Positions 6,104-6,622 of a stretch of 6,622 nucleotides of DNA are shown here, in pieces (position 1 is the stretch's first letter; each line of letters begins with the position of its first letter). The stretch is from positions 1 to 6,622 of the forward strand of contig CAZIWJ010000211.1 in the NCBI GenBank assembly GCA_964542855.1, written 5' to 3'. The position numbers were made by a program, and so were the translations under genes. A model generated the notes under the pieces. The model had not been told where the DNA came from, did no database searches, and worked only from the letters and a program-made list of their open reading frames with translations. The DNA is from CAZIWJ01 sp964542855 (lineage in GTDB: Bacteria; Bacteroidota; Bacteroidia; Cytophagales; Cyclobacteriaceae).

Positions 6104-6622
6104 ATGAAAATATTAGTTTGTATTACGCACGTTCCCGATACCACATCTCGTATTCAATTTACAGACGAAAACACCAAATTCGATACCTCCGGTGTTCAGT
6201 TCGTCATTGGTCCGTACGATGACTATGCCCTGGCCCGGGCTGTTGAACTAAAAGAAGAACTGGGTGCTTCAGTAACCCTGCTCAACGTAGGTGGAGCAGA
6301 AACTGAACCGACTATTCGCCGCGGACTGGCAATCGGCGCCGATGACGCCATTCGTGTGAATGCCGATCCTACCGATGCATTTTTTGTAGCTCAGGAAATT
6401 GCCAATGTGGCTGAACAGGGAAGTTACGACCTCATCCTGATGGGAAGAGAATCCAGCGATTTTAATGGTGGGCAGGTACACGGAATGGTTGGAGAAATGA
6501 TAGGACTTCCCGCCATCTCGCCGGTAATGCAGCTAACTATTGAAGAAGATAAAGCTAAACTGACCCGCGAAATCGAAGGCGGAAAAGAACACCTTGAAGT
6601 AAACCTGCCGTTTATTGCCGGC
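6104..6622 (+). CDS. etfB: Electron transfer flavoprotein, beta subunit (3' end outside window)
   Basis: The frame is open from ATG 6104 to the window edge, 173 residues without a stop. EtfB pairs with EtfA to hold FAD and AMP and carries electrons from acyl-CoA and related dehydrogenases to the ETF-quinone oxidoreductase of the membrane. Family marks are MKILVCITHVPDTT (1-14), PYDDYALARAVELKE (37-51), ETEPTIRRGLAIGADDAIRV (66-85), DLILMGRESSDFNGGQVHGM (109-128) and the AMP-site region leading to GLPAISPV (134-141). About 75 residues should remain beyond the window, and etfA is expected next (inference). Gly 36 stands where many homologues have Asn before PxDE. The start has no Shine-Dalgarno sequence. 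Confidence 0.96.
   Translation, partial: MKILVCITHVPDTTSRIQFTDENTKFDTSGVQFVIGPYDDYALARAVELKEELGASVTLLNVGGAETEPTIRRGLAIGADDAIRVNADPTDAFFVAQEIANVAEQGSYDLILMGRESSDFNGGQVHGMVGEMIGLPAISPVMQLTIEEDKAKLTREIEGGKEHLEVNLPFIAG

Noticed and set aside
6269..6481. 70-residue minus-strand open frame opposite etfB
   Set aside because: It lies wholly inside the conserved EtfB coding region on the other strand.
1..6622. A new defence, mobile or secondary-metabolite system
   Set aside because: No transposase, integrase, CRISPR repeats, toxin-antitoxin pair, nuclease-helicase cluster or terminal repeats were seen. Most genes belong to well-known families in ordinary chromosomal arrangement.

Overview
The window looks like an ordinary chromosomal stretch from an aerobic member of the Bacteroidota, most like Cytophagales or a relative. 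This rests on protein style (an EtfB beginning MKILVCITHVPDTT, a desaturase of the common Bacteroidota acyl-CoA type, a short MerR regulator, many TPR proteins), start codons without Shine-Dalgarno sequences, and one exact match to the Bacteroidota -7 promoter element. The order is an inference from recall, not from a search.

Layout. Bases 1-122 (+) are the tail of an unrecognised gene. Bases 123-245 are a leader with four (A/G)TAAA words at exact 17-base spacing and a candidate -7 element. A short MerR-type regulator (246-584, +) overlaps by one base the start of dprA (584-1684, +), the DNA-processing/competence protein. A J-domain protein with one membrane segment and a TPR C-terminus (1748-2878, +) follows and may be in the same transcript. 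A two-way hairpin terminator (2900-2926) separates it from a convergent exported TPR protein (3600-2974, -). Upstream of that, on the same strand, is hemF (4637-3738, -), oxygen-dependent coproporphyrinogen III oxidase. Across a 172-base divergent intergenic region lies a membrane fatty-acyl desaturase (4810-5610, +) with a GTG start, followed by a strong intrinsic terminator. A small TPR protein (6005-5679, -) then faces away from etfB (6104 to the window edge, +), the electron transfer flavoprotein beta subunit, which is cut off by the window.

How the genes fit together. There is no single pathway. HemF and the desaturase both use molecular oxygen, and EtfB passes electrons from acyl-CoA dehydrogenases to the respiratory chain, so the right half reads as aerobic haem and lipid metabolism. 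The left half pairs a regulator with a DNA-uptake gene. Three TPR proteins of different types lie within 4.3 kb. Two of them, encoded convergently, share a gapless 24-residue C-terminal pattern with cysteines at both ends.

I saw no mobile element, CRISPR array, tRNA, rRNA or defence system, and nothing that makes a strong case for a new system. The best leads are regulatory: the 17-base-spaced repeats before the MerR gene and a near-perfect palindrome before the desaturase. The shared Cys-flanked tail of the two TPR proteins is also worth a look.
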